This document shows positions 17,156 through 25,804 of a stretch of 64,000 nt of DNA, piece by piece. A program made the position numbers and the translations under genes. Positions within the stretch are counted from its first letter, which is position 1, and each line of letters starts with the position of its first letter. The notes below the pieces were generated by a model. It worked only from the letters and a program-made list of their open reading frames with translations. It searched no databases and was not told the DNA's origin. This DNA is from Streptomyces sp. NBC_00670 (GTDB lineage Bacteria; Actinomycetota; Actinomycetes; Streptomycetales; Streptomycetaceae): NCBI RefSeq assembly GCF_036226765.1, contig NZ_CP109017.1, positions 434,001 to 498,000 of the forward strand, in the 5' to 3' direction.

Positions 17156-17557
17156 CTGCGGTTCCTCACGCTTGTGCGGGCCACCGCCCGGCCGTTCCCG
17201 GGCGTCGGTCCCTGGTCGTTCCTGTTGCCGGGGACACTAGCGGCCGGCACTGACAACGGTGTGCGCACCGAGGGGAGTTGGGGGCGTACGGGCACGGTTC
17301 CGGGCCGCTTCCGCGACGTGCGCGGCGTGCCGCCCGGGATGCGTCGTGCGTCCGGCGCGCGTTTACTGGCGGCACCGCCGGACCCGGCCGCGCCGGACGG
17401 TCCCGGCGGTGTCCGGTGCAGGCCGGCGGGGTCCCGGCGGCGGATCGGGGTAACCGGAGGGTGGCGAGGTACTCGCCGTCGTGCGGTACCCGCGCACCCC
17501 CGGTGCGTGTTCCGGTGCACCCAGGTGCATCCCGGCAGCAGAAAGGAAGGCGTGGAC
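17156..17557. other. 402-nt intergenic region between divergent genes
   Basis: It separates the discoidin-protein start (minus) from the PRC-barrel start (plus) and should hold both promoters. One short inverted repeat, TGCACC-CA-GGTGCA, lies at 17516-17529, about 30 nt before the PRC-barrel start. I recognise no other feature or coding segment. Confidence 0.5.
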
Positions 17558-17914
17558 GTGTTCACCGTCACCGACATCCGCGAATGGCGAGGGCGTGACG
17601 TCCTCGACGCATCCGACAAGAAGCTCGGCACGCTGGAGGCGATCTACGTGGACACCACCACGGACGAGCCCGCCTTCGCCACCGTGCGCGTGGGGATGCC
17701 CACCCGGCACCGGTTGGCCTTCGTACCGCTGGCCAAGGCGCAGGTGGGGCCGGAGTACATCCGGGTGGCCTGGGACAAGAGGCAGATCAAGGGCGCGCCC
17801 AGCATCGACACCGACGGTGAGCTGCTCGCCACCGACGAGCCCGCCGTGTTCGCCCACTACGAGCTCGAACACCGGCCCGGCGCGACCGGGGAACGCCGGC
17901 TGGCCCGGCGCTGA
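17558..17914 (+). CDS. PRC-barrel domain protein
   Basis: A 118-residue cytoplasmic protein. 'FTVTDIREWRGRDVLDASDKKLGTLEAIYVDTTTDEPAFATVRVG' is the PRC-barrel fold (small SH3-like barrel also found in photosynthetic reaction centres and RimM), followed by 'FVPLAKAQVGPEYIRVAWDKRQIKGAPSI'. GTG 17558 is chosen because AGGAAGG ends 7 nt before it, whereas the in-frame GTG at 17552 would leave only 1 nt. It is probably co-transcribed with the small membrane protein 60 nt downstream. The role is unknown. Such proteins often accompany stress-induced genes. Confidence 0.82.
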   Translation: MFTVTDIREWRGRDVLDASDKKLGTLEAIYVDTTTDEPAFATVRVGMPTRHRLAFVPLAKAQVGPEYIRVAWDKRQIKGAPSIDTDGELLATDEPAVFAHYELEHRPGATGERRLARR

Positions 17915-17974
17915 CCGCCCACGGGGTCCGGGCCCGCGGGTTCCGTCCCCGACACGAACAAGAAAGGCACGGCC

Positions 17975-18145
17975 ATGGCCGTCTTCCTCTTCCTCGTCCT
18001 GGTCGCCGTGGCCCTCGGCCTGATCGGCACACTCGTCGAGGGTCTGATCTATCTGCTGATCATCGGCATCGTCGTGTTCATCGGTGCCCTGTTCCTGGGC
18101 GGGCTCCGCCTCGGACGCCGCTCGGGGCGCCGCGTGACCCGCTGA
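17975..18145 (+). CDS. Small hydrophobic membrane protein (56 aa)
   Basis: A 56-residue protein starting MAVFLFLVLVAVALGLIG. Two hydrophobic stretches nearly fill it (about 3-20 and 22-43), and it ends in a positively charged tail (LRLGRRSGRRVTR), so the C-terminus is probably cytoplasmic. The ribosome site AGAAAGG lies 8 nt upstream. It resembles the short membrane proteins that sit beside PRC-barrel or stress genes in streptomycetes. The function is unknown. Confidence 0.7.
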   Translation: MAVFLFLVLVAVALGLIGTLVEGLIYLLIIGIVVFIGALFLGGLRLGRRSGRRVTR

Positions 18146-18240
18146 GGCGGTCGCCGCCGGACCCCGGCATCGCGAGGCTCCTCCCGGCAACCGGCGGCGG
18201 TGAAGACTGCCGGGTCCCGGCAGCGAGCGCGGACCGGCCG

Positions 18241-18259
18241 TGGGTGCATGATGCACCCA
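18241..18259. promoter_or_regulatory. Perfect 19-nt palindrome, candidate operator
   Basis: TGGGTGCAT-G-ATGCACCCA, with 9-bp arms, 34 nt before the start of the next membrane protein gene. The half-site GGTGCAT also occurs at 17524-17530, upstream of the PRC-barrel gene. It could be a repressor site. The regulator is unknown. Confidence 0.45.
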
Positions 18260-18292
18260 TCGGCCAAGGGGGCCGCGGAGGGAGCGACGGCG

Positions 18293-19381
18293 ATGGCGGG
18301 GACGGCGAGCGGCACGCCGCGCGACTGGGGAACGCGGGCACGGTACGGCTTCGGTGTGCTGCTGCTCCTGCTGTCCGCCGGGATGTTCGCGCTGGTGCCC
18401 GGAAAGATCGCGGACAAGGACGCCTACCTCTCCGCGCCCGCCTGCCCGGCCGGCGCACGGTCCGCCGACTGCCGGGCGGCGGTCGGGGCCTCCGTCGAGG
18501 AGAAGGTGGAGGTGCACGACGGGAAGACCCCCGACTACTACCTCGTGGTCACCTCACCCGGTCCCGGCGGTGAGCGACGCCTGCACATGGACGGACACGC
18601 TCCGGTGTACGACGCGGTCCGCGCCGGTGACACGGTCACGCTCACCTCCTGGCACGGCGCGATCCGGTCCGTACGGTCCGGGAATGCCGTCCAGGACACC
18701 CGCCTCTCCCCCGTCGACGACTGGCAGATCCCCCTGGGCGTCGGTCTCGCGGTGCTCCCCCTCGGCCTCGTCATGCTGTGGTCCGCATGGGGGTTCCGCC
18801 GCTACCGCGCCCGGGGGAACCGGTCCTGGCCGTGGCTGCTGGTCGGGGCCTGGGTGACCGCGACGGTGCTGTGCCCCGTGGGGTTCTTCGCGGGCGCCGC
18901 CGGCGGCGACGTCCCGCACGCGCTGCTGATCACGGCGGTGGGTGTTCTCCCGGCGGCGGCCGTGGGCGGTCTGTTCGTGGCGTGGACGCGGCGCCGGCTG
19001 CGGCGGGCGGCGGACGTGCGGGACATCGTTCCGATGGTGCCGGTGCGCAGGAAGTGCGTACGGGCCAGCGTCCGGGGAGACGTCGCCGACGGTATGGCAG
19101 GCGTGGCCGGCCTCGGGTACCTGCTGGTGGGCGACGGGCGCCCGGCCGTCACCCCGGATCCGTCCGGGCGCTACGGCCTCGTGCCGCTCGCGCCGTCGCT
19201 CGTCGTCCAGCGCGTACGGTCCTTCCGGCCCGACGATCCGGCCGGCTGGTCGAGCGTGTACAAGGTGAACGGCATCGTCATCGAGTGCCGGAACGGCGAC
19301 GAGAGGGTGCTCGTCGCCACGCGGCGGCGCGACGCGTCCCTCGTCCTCGGCGCGCTGGTCGCCGCGCCCGCCCCAGTCTGA
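18293..19381 (+). CDS. Multi-pass membrane protein of unknown function
   Basis: A 362-residue protein. One TM helix near the N-terminus (about 20-40) is followed by an outer domain of about 100 residues ('EEKVEVHDGKTPDYYLVVTS', 'DAVRAGDTVTLTSWHGAI'). Three more TM helices (about 150-240) and a cytoplasmic C-terminal domain of about 115 residues come next. I recognise no enzyme motif. ATG 18293 is favoured by GGAGGG about 10 nt upstream. In-frame starts at 18248 and 18251 overlap or adjoin the palindrome at 18241-18259 and are less likely. The gene stands alone before the P450. Confidence 0.7.
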   Translation: MAGTASGTPRDWGTRARYGFGVLLLLLSAGMFALVPGKIADKDAYLSAPACPAGARSADCRAAVGASVEEKVEVHDGKTPDYYLVVTSPGPGGERRLHMDGHAPVYDAVRAGDTVTLTSWHGAIRSVRSGNAVQDTRLSPVDDWQIPLGVGLAVLPLGLVMLWSAWGFRRYRARGNRSWPWLLVGAWVTATVLCPVGFFAGAAGGDVPHALLITAVGVLPAAAVGGLFVAWTRRRLRRAADVRDIVPMVPVRRKCVRASVRGDVADGMAGVAGLGYLLVGDGRPAVTPDPSGRYGLVPLAPSLVVQRVRSFRPDDPAGWSSVYKVNGIVIECRNGDERVLVATRRRDASLVLGALVAAPAPV

Positions 19382-19504
19382 GACGGTCTCCGTCGGCGGC
19401 GGCCGGAAACAGACCTGGCCGCCGCACCCGTCCGTCCCCGATCCTGTGGGTCACATGGCGTACGGGGCCGGCGGCCGGCCGGGCCCTGCTCAGGGGGTGC
19501 TCCG

Positions 19505-20737
19505 GTGGACGACGCGCAAGGCGACGGGCGGGACGGCGGACAGGGCGACGGACGGGGTGGCGCGCGCAAGGCGGACCGGGGCCGCTCCCCGGCGGCGTGC
19601 CCGGTCGGGCGGGCGGACGACGGTACGTGGCAGGTGCGCGAGTACGGCGCGGCCCGGGCCCTGCTGCGCGGCCCCGGCACCGTGCAGGCCGGGCTCGGCG
19701 TGGAGACCGTCGAGAAGCTGCCGCGACGCGTACGGCGGCCCGTGCTCTACCGGGACGGTCCCGAACACCGCGAGCACCGGCGCCAGACCGCCCGCTACTT
19801 CACTCCCCGCCGGGTGGACACGCACTACCGCCCGGTGATGGAACGTTTGGCAGAGGAGCAGCTCGCGGTGCTGCGCACGGCCGGGGAGGCCGCGCTGCCG
19901 GAGCTCGCCTTCGAACTGGCGATCGGCGTGGTGAGCGAGGTCGTCGGGCTGCGGTACGGCCGGCCGGGCATCCGGCGGCGGCTGGAGCGGTTCTTTCCCG
20001 AGGAGTTCGGCGAGCCGGGGCTGACCAGTGCGCGGGGTCTGTACTGGCTGGTCCGGCAGAACGTCAACTGGCTGCGCATCCACCTCGCCGACGTGCGCCC
20101 CGCGATCCGTGCGCACCGCCGCCGGGAGCACGACGACCTGATCTCCCACCTCCTCTCGGAGGGCTGCTCGGACGTGGAGATCCTCGGCGAGTGCCTGACG
20201 TTCGCGGCGGCGGGCATGGTCACCACGCGCGAGTTCGTCTGCCTGGCGGCCTGGCACCTGTTCACGGACGACGCGCTGCGCGCGCGGTACCGGGCGGCGG
20301 ACGAGGCCGGGCGCCTCGTCGTCCTCCAGGAGCTGCTGCGGCTGGAGCCGGTGGTCGGCTCGCTGCGCCGCCGGGCCACGGCGGACCTGGAGCTGCCCGC
20401 GTCCGGCGGTCCGGTCGCGGTGCGCGCCGGGGAGTGCGTCGAGGTACTGCTGGACGAGGCGAACGCCGATCCGACGGCGGTGGGCGCCGAGCCACTGCGG
20501 GTCCGCCCCGACCGGACGCTCTCCTTCGGCCCCGGACGGGCCGGACTCTCCTTCGGGGACGGGCCGCACCGGTGCCCCGGCGCCCACATCGCCCTCCTGG
20601 AGACGGACGTGTTCCTCGGCCGCCTGTTCGCCCTGGAAGGCGTACGGATGACCGGCCATCCCCGGGCGGCCCTCAGACCCGCGATCGACGGGTACGAGAT
20701 CCGGGACTTGCGGGTGACCCTGCCGGGCGGGGACTGA
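19505..20737 (+). CDS. Cytochrome P450
   Basis: A 410-residue soluble bacterial P450. The heme-binding loop is FGDGPHRCPGAH with Cys357 as the axial ligand. The I-helix carries FAAAGMVTTREF (AGxxTT), and ELLRLEP supplies the ExxR pair. The N-terminus is Gly/Asp-rich and unusually hydrophilic. No ferredoxin or reductase gene is adjacent, and no biosynthetic partner is evident, so the substrate is unknown. The GTG start has only a weak ribosome site (CAGGGGGTG). It is convergent with phosphoglucomutase, with a hairpin between. Confidence 0.9.
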   Translation: MDDAQGDGRDGGQGDGRGGARKADRGRSPAACPVGRADDGTWQVREYGAARALLRGPGTVQAGLGVETVEKLPRRVRRPVLYRDGPEHREHRRQTARYFTPRRVDTHYRPVMERLAEEQLAVLRTAGEAALPELAFELAIGVVSEVVGLRYGRPGIRRRLERFFPEEFGEPGLTSARGLYWLVRQNVNWLRIHLADVRPAIRAHRRREHDDLISHLLSEGCSDVEILGECLTFAAAGMVTTREFVCLAAWHLFTDDALRARYRAADEAGRLVVLQELLRLEPVVGSLRRRATADLELPASGGPVAVRAGECVEVLLDEANADPTAVGAEPLRVRPDRTLSFGPGRAGLSFGDGPHRCPGAHIALLETDVFLGRLFALEGVRMTGHPRAALRPAIDGYEIRDLRVTLPGGD

Positions 20738-20747
20738 CCGCCGCACC

Positions 20748-20774
20748 GCACCGTGCGGGGGTGCCGCACGGTGC
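20748..20774. terminator. Convergent terminator hairpin
   Basis: GCACCGTGCGG and CCGCACGGTGC form an 11-bp stem with a 5-nt loop, between the stops of the P450 (plus) and phosphoglucomutase (minus) genes. Confidence 0.7.
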
Positions 20775-20788
20775 CCGGCGCCTGCGTG

Positions 20789-22429
20789 TCAGTCGTCCAG
20801 TGCCTGATTGACCACCGACTGGGCCTCTTCCTGGACCTGCCGCAGGTGGTCGGGGCCGCGGAAGGACTCCGCGTAGACCTTGTAGACGTCCTCCGTGCCC
20901 GAGGGGCGCGCCGCGAACCAGGCGTTCTCGGTGACGACCTTGATGCCGCCGAGCGCGGCGCCGTTGCCCGGGGCCTCGGTGAGGACGTCGGTGACCGGCT
21001 CCCCGGCGAGCGTGTCGGCGCCGAGCTGCGCCGGGGACAGCTTGCCGAGCCGCGCCTTCTGCTCGCGGGTGGCGGGCGCGTCGATGCGGGCGTAGGCGGG
21101 CTCGCCGAAGCGCGCGGTGAGCGCGGCGTAGTGCTCGGAGGGCGTGCGGTCGGTGACCGCGGTGATCTCGGAGGCGAGCAGCGCCAGCAGGATGCCGTCC
21201 TTGTCGGTGGTCCACACCGAACCGTCCCGGCGCAGGAACGAGGCCCCGGCGGACTCCTCGCCGCCGAAGCCGAGCGAGCCGTCGGCCAGCCCGTCGACGA
21301 ACCACTTGAACCCGACGGGCACCTCGACGAGCCGGCGGCCGAGGTCGGCGGCGACCCGGTCGATCATGCTGGAGGACACCAGCGTCTTGCCCACGCCCGC
21401 GTGGGCGGGCCAGTCGGGGCGGTGGGCGTAGAGGTAGGAGATCGCGGTGGCGAGGTAGTGGTTGGGGTTCATCAGCCCGGCGTCCGGGGTGACGATGCCG
21501 TGCCGGTCGGCGTCGGCGTCGTTGCCGGTGGCGATGCGGAACCGGTCTCGCTGGGCGATGAGGGAGGCCATGGCGTGCGGCGAGGAGCAGTCCATGCGGA
21601 TCTTGCCGTCCCAGTCCAGCGTCATGAACCGCCAGGTGGGGTCGGCCAGCGGATTGACCACGGTGAGGTCGATCCGGTGCTCCTCGGCGATACGGCCCCA
21701 GTACGCGACGGAGGCCCCGCCCAGCGGGTCGGCGCCGATGCGGACCCCGGCCGAGCGGATCGCGTCGAGGTCGAGGACGCTCGGCAGGTCGGCGACGTAG
21801 GCACCGAGGAAGTCGTGACGGCCGGTGCCGGGGGCGGCAAGCGCGCGGGCGTAGGGAAGCCGGCGTACGTCCTTGAGGCCGGCGGCGATGATCTCGTTGG
21901 CGCGGTCCTGGATCCAGGAGGTGGCGTCCGAGCCGGCCGGGCCGCCGCTGGGCGGGTTGTACTTGAAGCCGCCGTCGGCGGGCGGATTGTGGCTGGGGGT
22001 GACGACCACGCCGTCGGCGAGGTGGGAGGTGCGGCCCCGGTTGTACGTGAGGATGGCGTGCGAGACGGCCGGGGTGGGGGTGTAGCCGTCGGCGCTGTCG
22101 ATGAGGACGGTGACGTCGTTGGCGGCGAACACCTCCAGCGCGGTGACCCGGGCGGGCTCGGACAGGGCGTGGGTGTCGGCACCGAGGAAGAGCGGGCCGT
22201 CGGTGCCCCGGTCGGCGCGGTACTCGCAGATGGCCTGGCTGGTGGCGGCGATGTGGTCCTCGTTGAACGCCGTCGCCAGGGACGATCCCCGGTGTCCGGA
22301 CGTACCGAAGGCGACGCGCTGCCCGGGCTCGGCCGGGTCGGGGTGCAGCGCGTAGTACGCGGTCACCAGCCGGGCGACGTCGATCAGGTCCTCGGGCTCG
22401 GCCGGCTTGCCGGCTCGTTCGTGCAGCAT
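20789..22429 (-). CDS. pgm: Phosphoglucomutase (alpha-D-glucose phosphate-specific)
   Basis: A 546-residue enzyme interconverting glucose-1-phosphate and glucose-6-phosphate, linking glycogen, trehalose and cell-wall sugar nucleotides to glycolysis. Visible motifs are '[13 protein letters not shown]' near the N-terminus, the phosphoserine loop [17 protein letters not shown], the metal-binding [11 protein letters not shown], the sugar-binding [12 protein letters not shown] and the phosphate-binding [17 protein letters not shown]. The length is that of the bacterial PGM family. ATG 22429 has GGAGGAG 8 nt upstream, and the open frame beyond it is Arg/Pro-rich noise. Monocistronic. Confidence 0.95.
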   Translation of the reverse strand: MLHERAGKPAEPEDLIDVARLVTAYYALHPDPAEPGQRVAFGTSGHRGSSLATAFNEDHIAATSQAICEYRADRGTDGPLFLGADTHALSEPARVTALEVFAANDVTVLIDSADGYTPTPAVSHAILTYNRGRTSHLADGVVVTPSHNPPADGGFKYNPPSGGPAGSDATSWIQDRANEIIAAGLKDVRRLPYARALAAPGTGRHDFLGAYVADLPSVLDLDAIRSAGVRIGADPLGGASVAYWGRIAEEHRIDLTVVNPLADPTWRFMTLDWDGKIRMDCSSPHAMASLIAQRDRFRIATGNDADADRHGIVTPDAGLMNPNHYLATAISYLYAHRPDWPAHAGVGKTLVSSSMIDRVAADLGRRLVEVPVGFKWFVDGLADGSLGFGGEESAGASFLRRDGSVWTTDKDGILLALLASEITAVTDRTPSEHYAALTARFGEPAYARIDAPATREQKARLGKLSPAQLGADTLAGEPVTDVLTEAPGNGAALGGIKVVTENAWFAARPSGTEDVYKVYAESFRGPDHLRQVQEEAQSVVNQALDD

Positions 22430-22623
22430 GCGCCCACTCCTCCGCATCGGTCGTGCGTTCGCTCGCGCTCTCATCTTCCCCCGCCGGGGTGATGTGCACG
22501 TACGGGGCGGACGCCGGCCGTGGCGCGGGTGGGGCCGGGCGCCGGCGGGCAGGGCCCGCCGGCGGCCGGACGGAGGGACCGGGGCAGAGCGCGAAGCGCC
22601 GGGCACGCCCCGGGGGCGGCCCC

Positions 22624-23064
22624 TCAGAAGCGGCCGCCGGTGAGCCGGGTCAGGGGGCCGTGGGTGTGGCGTGCCGAGCGGCGGCCCACCGCGTACGAGG
22701 CGGCGGTGAGCGCGGTCAGCCCGGCGCCGACGCCGGCGGCGACGGCCTTGCGCTGGGCGATGACCGTCCAGGCCGTCCGCGCGGTGGCCGCGACCTGCCC
22801 GGTCGTGGCGACGACCGCCTGCCGGCCCGCCTCGACGCCCTTGGCCGCCGTCTGGGCGGCCTGCGCGGCCGCGCCGGCCGCGCGCTCGGTCCCGGCCCGA
22901 GCGGCCGACGCGGCGTCGGACGCCTTGCCCGCGGCGGCCTTCGCGGCCCCGGAGGCGGGGGCGGTCGCCTTGTCGGCGGTCCCCCGGGCCTTGGCACGGG
23001 TGGCCGCGGCCGCCCCGGACTTCGCCTGCGTGGTGTTGTTGGGTTTGGAGTTCGATGCAGTCAT
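22624..23064 (-). CDS. Ala/Lys-rich helical protein with one hydrophobic segment
   Basis: A 146-residue protein of low complexity. From about 10 to 90 it is an A/K/T/G-rich, probably helical, histone-H1-like or LEA-like stretch ('[26 protein letters not shown]'). A hydrophobic segment '[22 protein letters not shown]' (about 107-128) and a basic tail follow. This layout recalls the small stress or envelope proteins of streptomycetes. No domain is recognised. The start could be ATG 23064 or the in-frame GTG 23091. Confidence 0.55.
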   Translation of the reverse strand: MTASNSKPNNTTQAKSGAAAATRAKARGTADKATAPASGAAKAAAGKASDAASAARAGTERAAGAAAQAAQTAAKGVEAGRQAVVATTGQVAATARTAWTVIAQRKAVAAGVGAGLTALTAASYAVGRRSARHTHGPLTRLTGGRF

Positions 23065-23172
23065 GAACTCCGCCTTGCCGCTCACCCGCACGTCAAACAG
23101 CCCCGGGTGACGGGGGGTTCGCTGCGCGGGAGGAACGGGCGGGGCGCGCCGGTTCGGCTTCCCCGCACCGCC

Positions 23173-23898
23173 TCAGCCGAGGCCCGGACCGGCGAGGGTC
23201 TCGGTGACCTGTGCGCGTACCGCTTCCCGGGCCGTGGCGGGGAGGGCGCCGAGGGGCGTGTCCCGCAGGGTGTCGAGTACGGCTTCCGTGCCCGCGCCGC
23301 AGTCGGCGGACTCGCTGATCACGTCGTAGCCGTCACGGACGGCGACGCGGAGGAGGCGACCGCCGTCCTCGCCGTCCGCGTGCACGGCGGCGGCGACCAC
23401 GAAGGGCGGCGGTCCGCCCGCGTCGCCCGGCAGTTTGCGGTAGCCGCTGGTGAGCGGGGCGCGCCAGTGCAGGCCGAGCAACAGGGGCCGCTTGGCGACG
23501 AGTTCGGCGAGGTCGGTCTCGTAGGGCCGGTCGGTCGCCAGCACCCGCGCCCGGGCGTCCAGGACGAGTGCGGCGGGCAGCAGACAGCGCAGGGTGCTGC
23601 CCACGATGTTGCCGCCGACCGTGGCGGTCCGCCGCACGGCGCCGGTCCCCACCGAGCCGGCCGCCCGGCGCAGCACCTCGGGCACCCGGTCGTCGACCTG
23701 GTGCAGCAGAACGGCCGCGCCGAGCTCCTCGCGCCCGACCACGTTGGCCTCCGGCAGCTTGCGCAGCGACACGGCGCGCTCGGGGAAGCCGTCCCGCTGC
23801 CAGGTGGCCCAGACGAGGGTCGCGCCGCCGACCGGCACCGCCCCCTCGGCGAGGGCCTGCTGTATTCCGGACACGGTGGTGGGCAGAGACAACAGCAC
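23173..23898 (-). CDS. FAD-binding subunit of a molybdopterin (xanthine dehydrogenase-type) oxidoreductase
   Basis: A 241-residue protein with the FAD-binding PCMH-like fold of CoxM/XdhB subunits. The pyrophosphate-binding motif is 'AVPVGGATLVW' near the N-terminus, and the second motif is 'RRTATVGGNIVGSTLRC'. 'PAALVLDARARVLA' and 'TDLAELVAKRPLLLGLHW' follow. The family normally works with an iron-sulfur subunit and a molybdopterin subunit, and neither is encoded next to it here, so this is an orphan subunit. The GTG start is inferred from where family similarity begins. It is divergent from the GAPDH gene. Confidence 0.8.
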   Translation of the reverse strand: MLLSLPTTVSGIQQALAEGAVPVGGATLVWATWQRDGFPERAVSLRKLPEANVVGREELGAAVLLHQVDDRVPEVLRRAAGSVGTGAVRRTATVGGNIVGSTLRCLLPAALVLDARARVLATDRPYETDLAELVAKRPLLLGLHWRAPLTSGYRKLPGDAGGPPPFVVAAAVHADGEDGGRLLRVAVRDGYDVISESADCGAGTEAVLDTLRDTPLGALPATAREAVRAQVTETLAGPGLG

Positions 23899-24108
23899 GG
23901 CAGCCGACCTGCTTTCCTGCGAGGGGGTGGGCGGACCGCCGGCACCCCGGCCACGTGATCGCCGACACCGCGCATTCTCCCGACGCCCGCGGGGGCGCGT
24001 CCAGGTCTCACTGTCTGAATCCGTGCGCCCCTCATGCGCTGCGCACGTCCGGCCGAGCCGGTTCCGGGCGGGTCGCGCCGGGGCCGGGCCCGGGCGGATG
24101 CGCCCCCC

Positions 24109-24120
24109 TTGATCGATCAA
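24109..24120. promoter_or_regulatory. 12-nt palindrome upstream of GAPDH
   Basis: TTGATCGATCAA is a perfect palindrome in a locally AT-richer stretch of the divergent region, 56 nt before the GAPDH start. A TAGCAT at 24135-24140 could be a -10 box. An operator role is inference only. Confidence 0.3.
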
Positions 24121-24175
24121 ACGAACAGTGTGGTTAGCATATGAGCGCCTGCTAGCTCGATCGAGAGATAGTTCT

Positions 24176-25630
24176 GTGACTGACAACGACGGTTCGTTCA
24201 CCCACTGGAAGCACCGCGAGGAGATCGCGGAGTCGATGATCCCGATGATCGGGAAGCTGCACCGGGAGCGGGACGTCACCGTCCTGCTCCACAGCCGCTC
24301 CCTGGTGAACAAGTCGGTGGTCAGCATCCTCAAGACCCACCGGTTCGCCCGGCAGATCGCCGGCGCGGAGCTGTCGGTCACCGAGACGCTGCCCTTCCTC
24401 CAGGCGCTGACCACGCTCGACCTCGGCCCGTCCCAGATCGACCTCGGCATGCTCGCGGCGACGTACAAGGAGGACGACCGCGGCCTGTCGGTGGCGGAGT
24501 TCACCGCCGAGGCCGTCGCCGGGGCCACCGGCGGCAACAGGATCGAGCGCCGTGAGCCGCGCGACGTGGTGCTCTACGGTTTCGGCCGCATCGGGCGCCT
24601 GGTCGCGCGGCTGCTCATCGAGAAGGCCGGCTCCGGCAACGGGCTGCGGCTGCGCGCGATCGTCGTGCGCGGCGGTGGCGGCGGGGTGGGCGAGGACCTC
24701 GTCAAGCGGGCCTCGCTGCTGCGCCGCGACTCCGTGCACGGCCAGTTCCAGGGCACGATCACCGTCGACGAGGCGAACGGCACGATCACCGCCAACGGCA
24801 ACGTCATCAAGGTCATCCACGCCGACGACCCGTCCTCGGTGGACTACACGGCGTACGGCATCAAGGACGCCCTCCTCATCGACAACACCGGCAAGTGGCG
24901 CGACCGCGAGGGACTGTCGCAGCATCTGCGGCCCGGCATCGACAAGGTGGTGCTCACCGCGCCGGGCAAGGGCGACGTCCCCAACATCGTGCACGGCGTC
25001 AACCACGACACCATCAAGCCGGACGAGCGGATCCTGTCCTGCGCGTCCTGTACGACCAACGCGATCGTGCCGCCGCTGAAGGCGATGGACGACGAGTTCG
25101 GGGTGGAGCGCGGGCACGTGGAGACGGTGCACTCGTTCACCAACGACCAGAATCTGCTGGACAATTACCACAAGTCGGAGCGGCGGGGGCGGTCGGCGCC
25201 GCTGAACATGGTGCTCACCGAGACGGGGGCGGCGTCGGCGGTCGCCAAGGCCCTGCCCGATCTGAAGGCGCGGATCACCGGGAGTTCCATCCGGGTGCCG
25301 GTGCCGGACGTCTCGATCGCGATCCTCAACCTCCAGCTCGGCCGGGAGACCAGCCGCGAGGAGGTCCTCGACCATCTGCGCGAGGTGTCGCTGACCTCGC
25401 CGCTGAAGCGGCAGATCGACTTCACGACGGCGCCGGACGCGGTGTCCAGCGACTTCGTGGGGTCGCGGCACGCCTCGATCGTGGACGCGGGGGCGACCAA
25501 GGTCGAGGGCGACAACGCGATCCTGTACCTCTGGTACGACAACGAGTTCGGGTACTCGTGCCAGGTGGTGCGGGTGGTGCAGTACGTCTCGGGCGTGGAG
25601 TACCCGACGTATCCGGCGCCGGCGGTGTGA
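24176..25630 (+). CDS. gap: Glyceraldehyde-3-phosphate dehydrogenase, long form
   Basis: A 484-residue GAPDH. The catalytic core starts at about 130 ('RDVVLYGFGRIGRLVARLL', NAD-binding Rossmann motif), with the active-site ILSCASCTTNAIVPPLK carrying the nucleophilic Cys, and 'TGSSIRVPVPDVSIAIL' and 'YDNEFGYSCQVVRVV' at the end. It is preceded by about 125 extra residues ('FTHWKHREEIAESMIPMIGKLH', 'VNKSVVSILKTHRFARQI') not found in the 335-residue housekeeping enzyme. This long type is known in several actinobacteria and may be a secondary, differently regulated GAPDH. GTG 24176 follows GAGAGA. No glycolytic operon partner is adjacent. Confidence 0.93.
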   Translation: MTDNDGSFTHWKHREEIAESMIPMIGKLHRERDVTVLLHSRSLVNKSVVSILKTHRFARQIAGAELSVTETLPFLQALTTLDLGPSQIDLGMLAATYKEDDRGLSVAEFTAEAVAGATGGNRIERREPRDVVLYGFGRIGRLVARLLIEKAGSGNGLRLRAIVVRGGGGGVGEDLVKRASLLRRDSVHGQFQGTITVDEANGTITANGNVIKVIHADDPSSVDYTAYGIKDALLIDNTGKWRDREGLSQHLRPGIDKVVLTAPGKGDVPNIVHGVNHDTIKPDERILSCASCTTNAIVPPLKAMDDEFGVERGHVETVHSFTNDQNLLDNYHKSERRGRSAPLNMVLTETGAASAVAKALPDLKARITGSSIRVPVPDVSIAILNLQLGRETSREEVLDHLREVSLTSPLKRQIDFTTAPDAVSSDFVGSRHASIVDAGATKVEGDNAILYLWYDNEFGYSCQVVRVVQYVSGVEYPTYPAPAV

Positions 25631-25633
25631 GTG

Positions 25634-25779
25634 CGCGGGGGCGGGACGGTTCTTCCTCGCCCCCGCCGCCCCTGCCCGCCCCACCCTGAAGGGGCTCCGC
25701 CCCTTCGACCCCGGACGGCCCCGGCCGACCCAGGGGCGCGGGGAACTGCGCGACAAGCCACGACGCACCCGCAGCCGGC
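25634..25779 (+). repeat. Composite intergenic repeat, copy 2
   Basis: Directly after the GAPDH stop. Module A is the C-rich tract then AAGGGGCTCCGCCCCTT (25689-25705), which can also serve as a terminator. Module B, in forward orientation, is GGGGCGCGGGGAACTGCGCG (about 25733-25752), followed by ACCCGCAGCCG. Copy 4 shares the same order and tail. Confidence 0.8.
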
Positions 25780-25804
25780 CGCGCTCACGAGCCCCCACCC
25801 CCTG

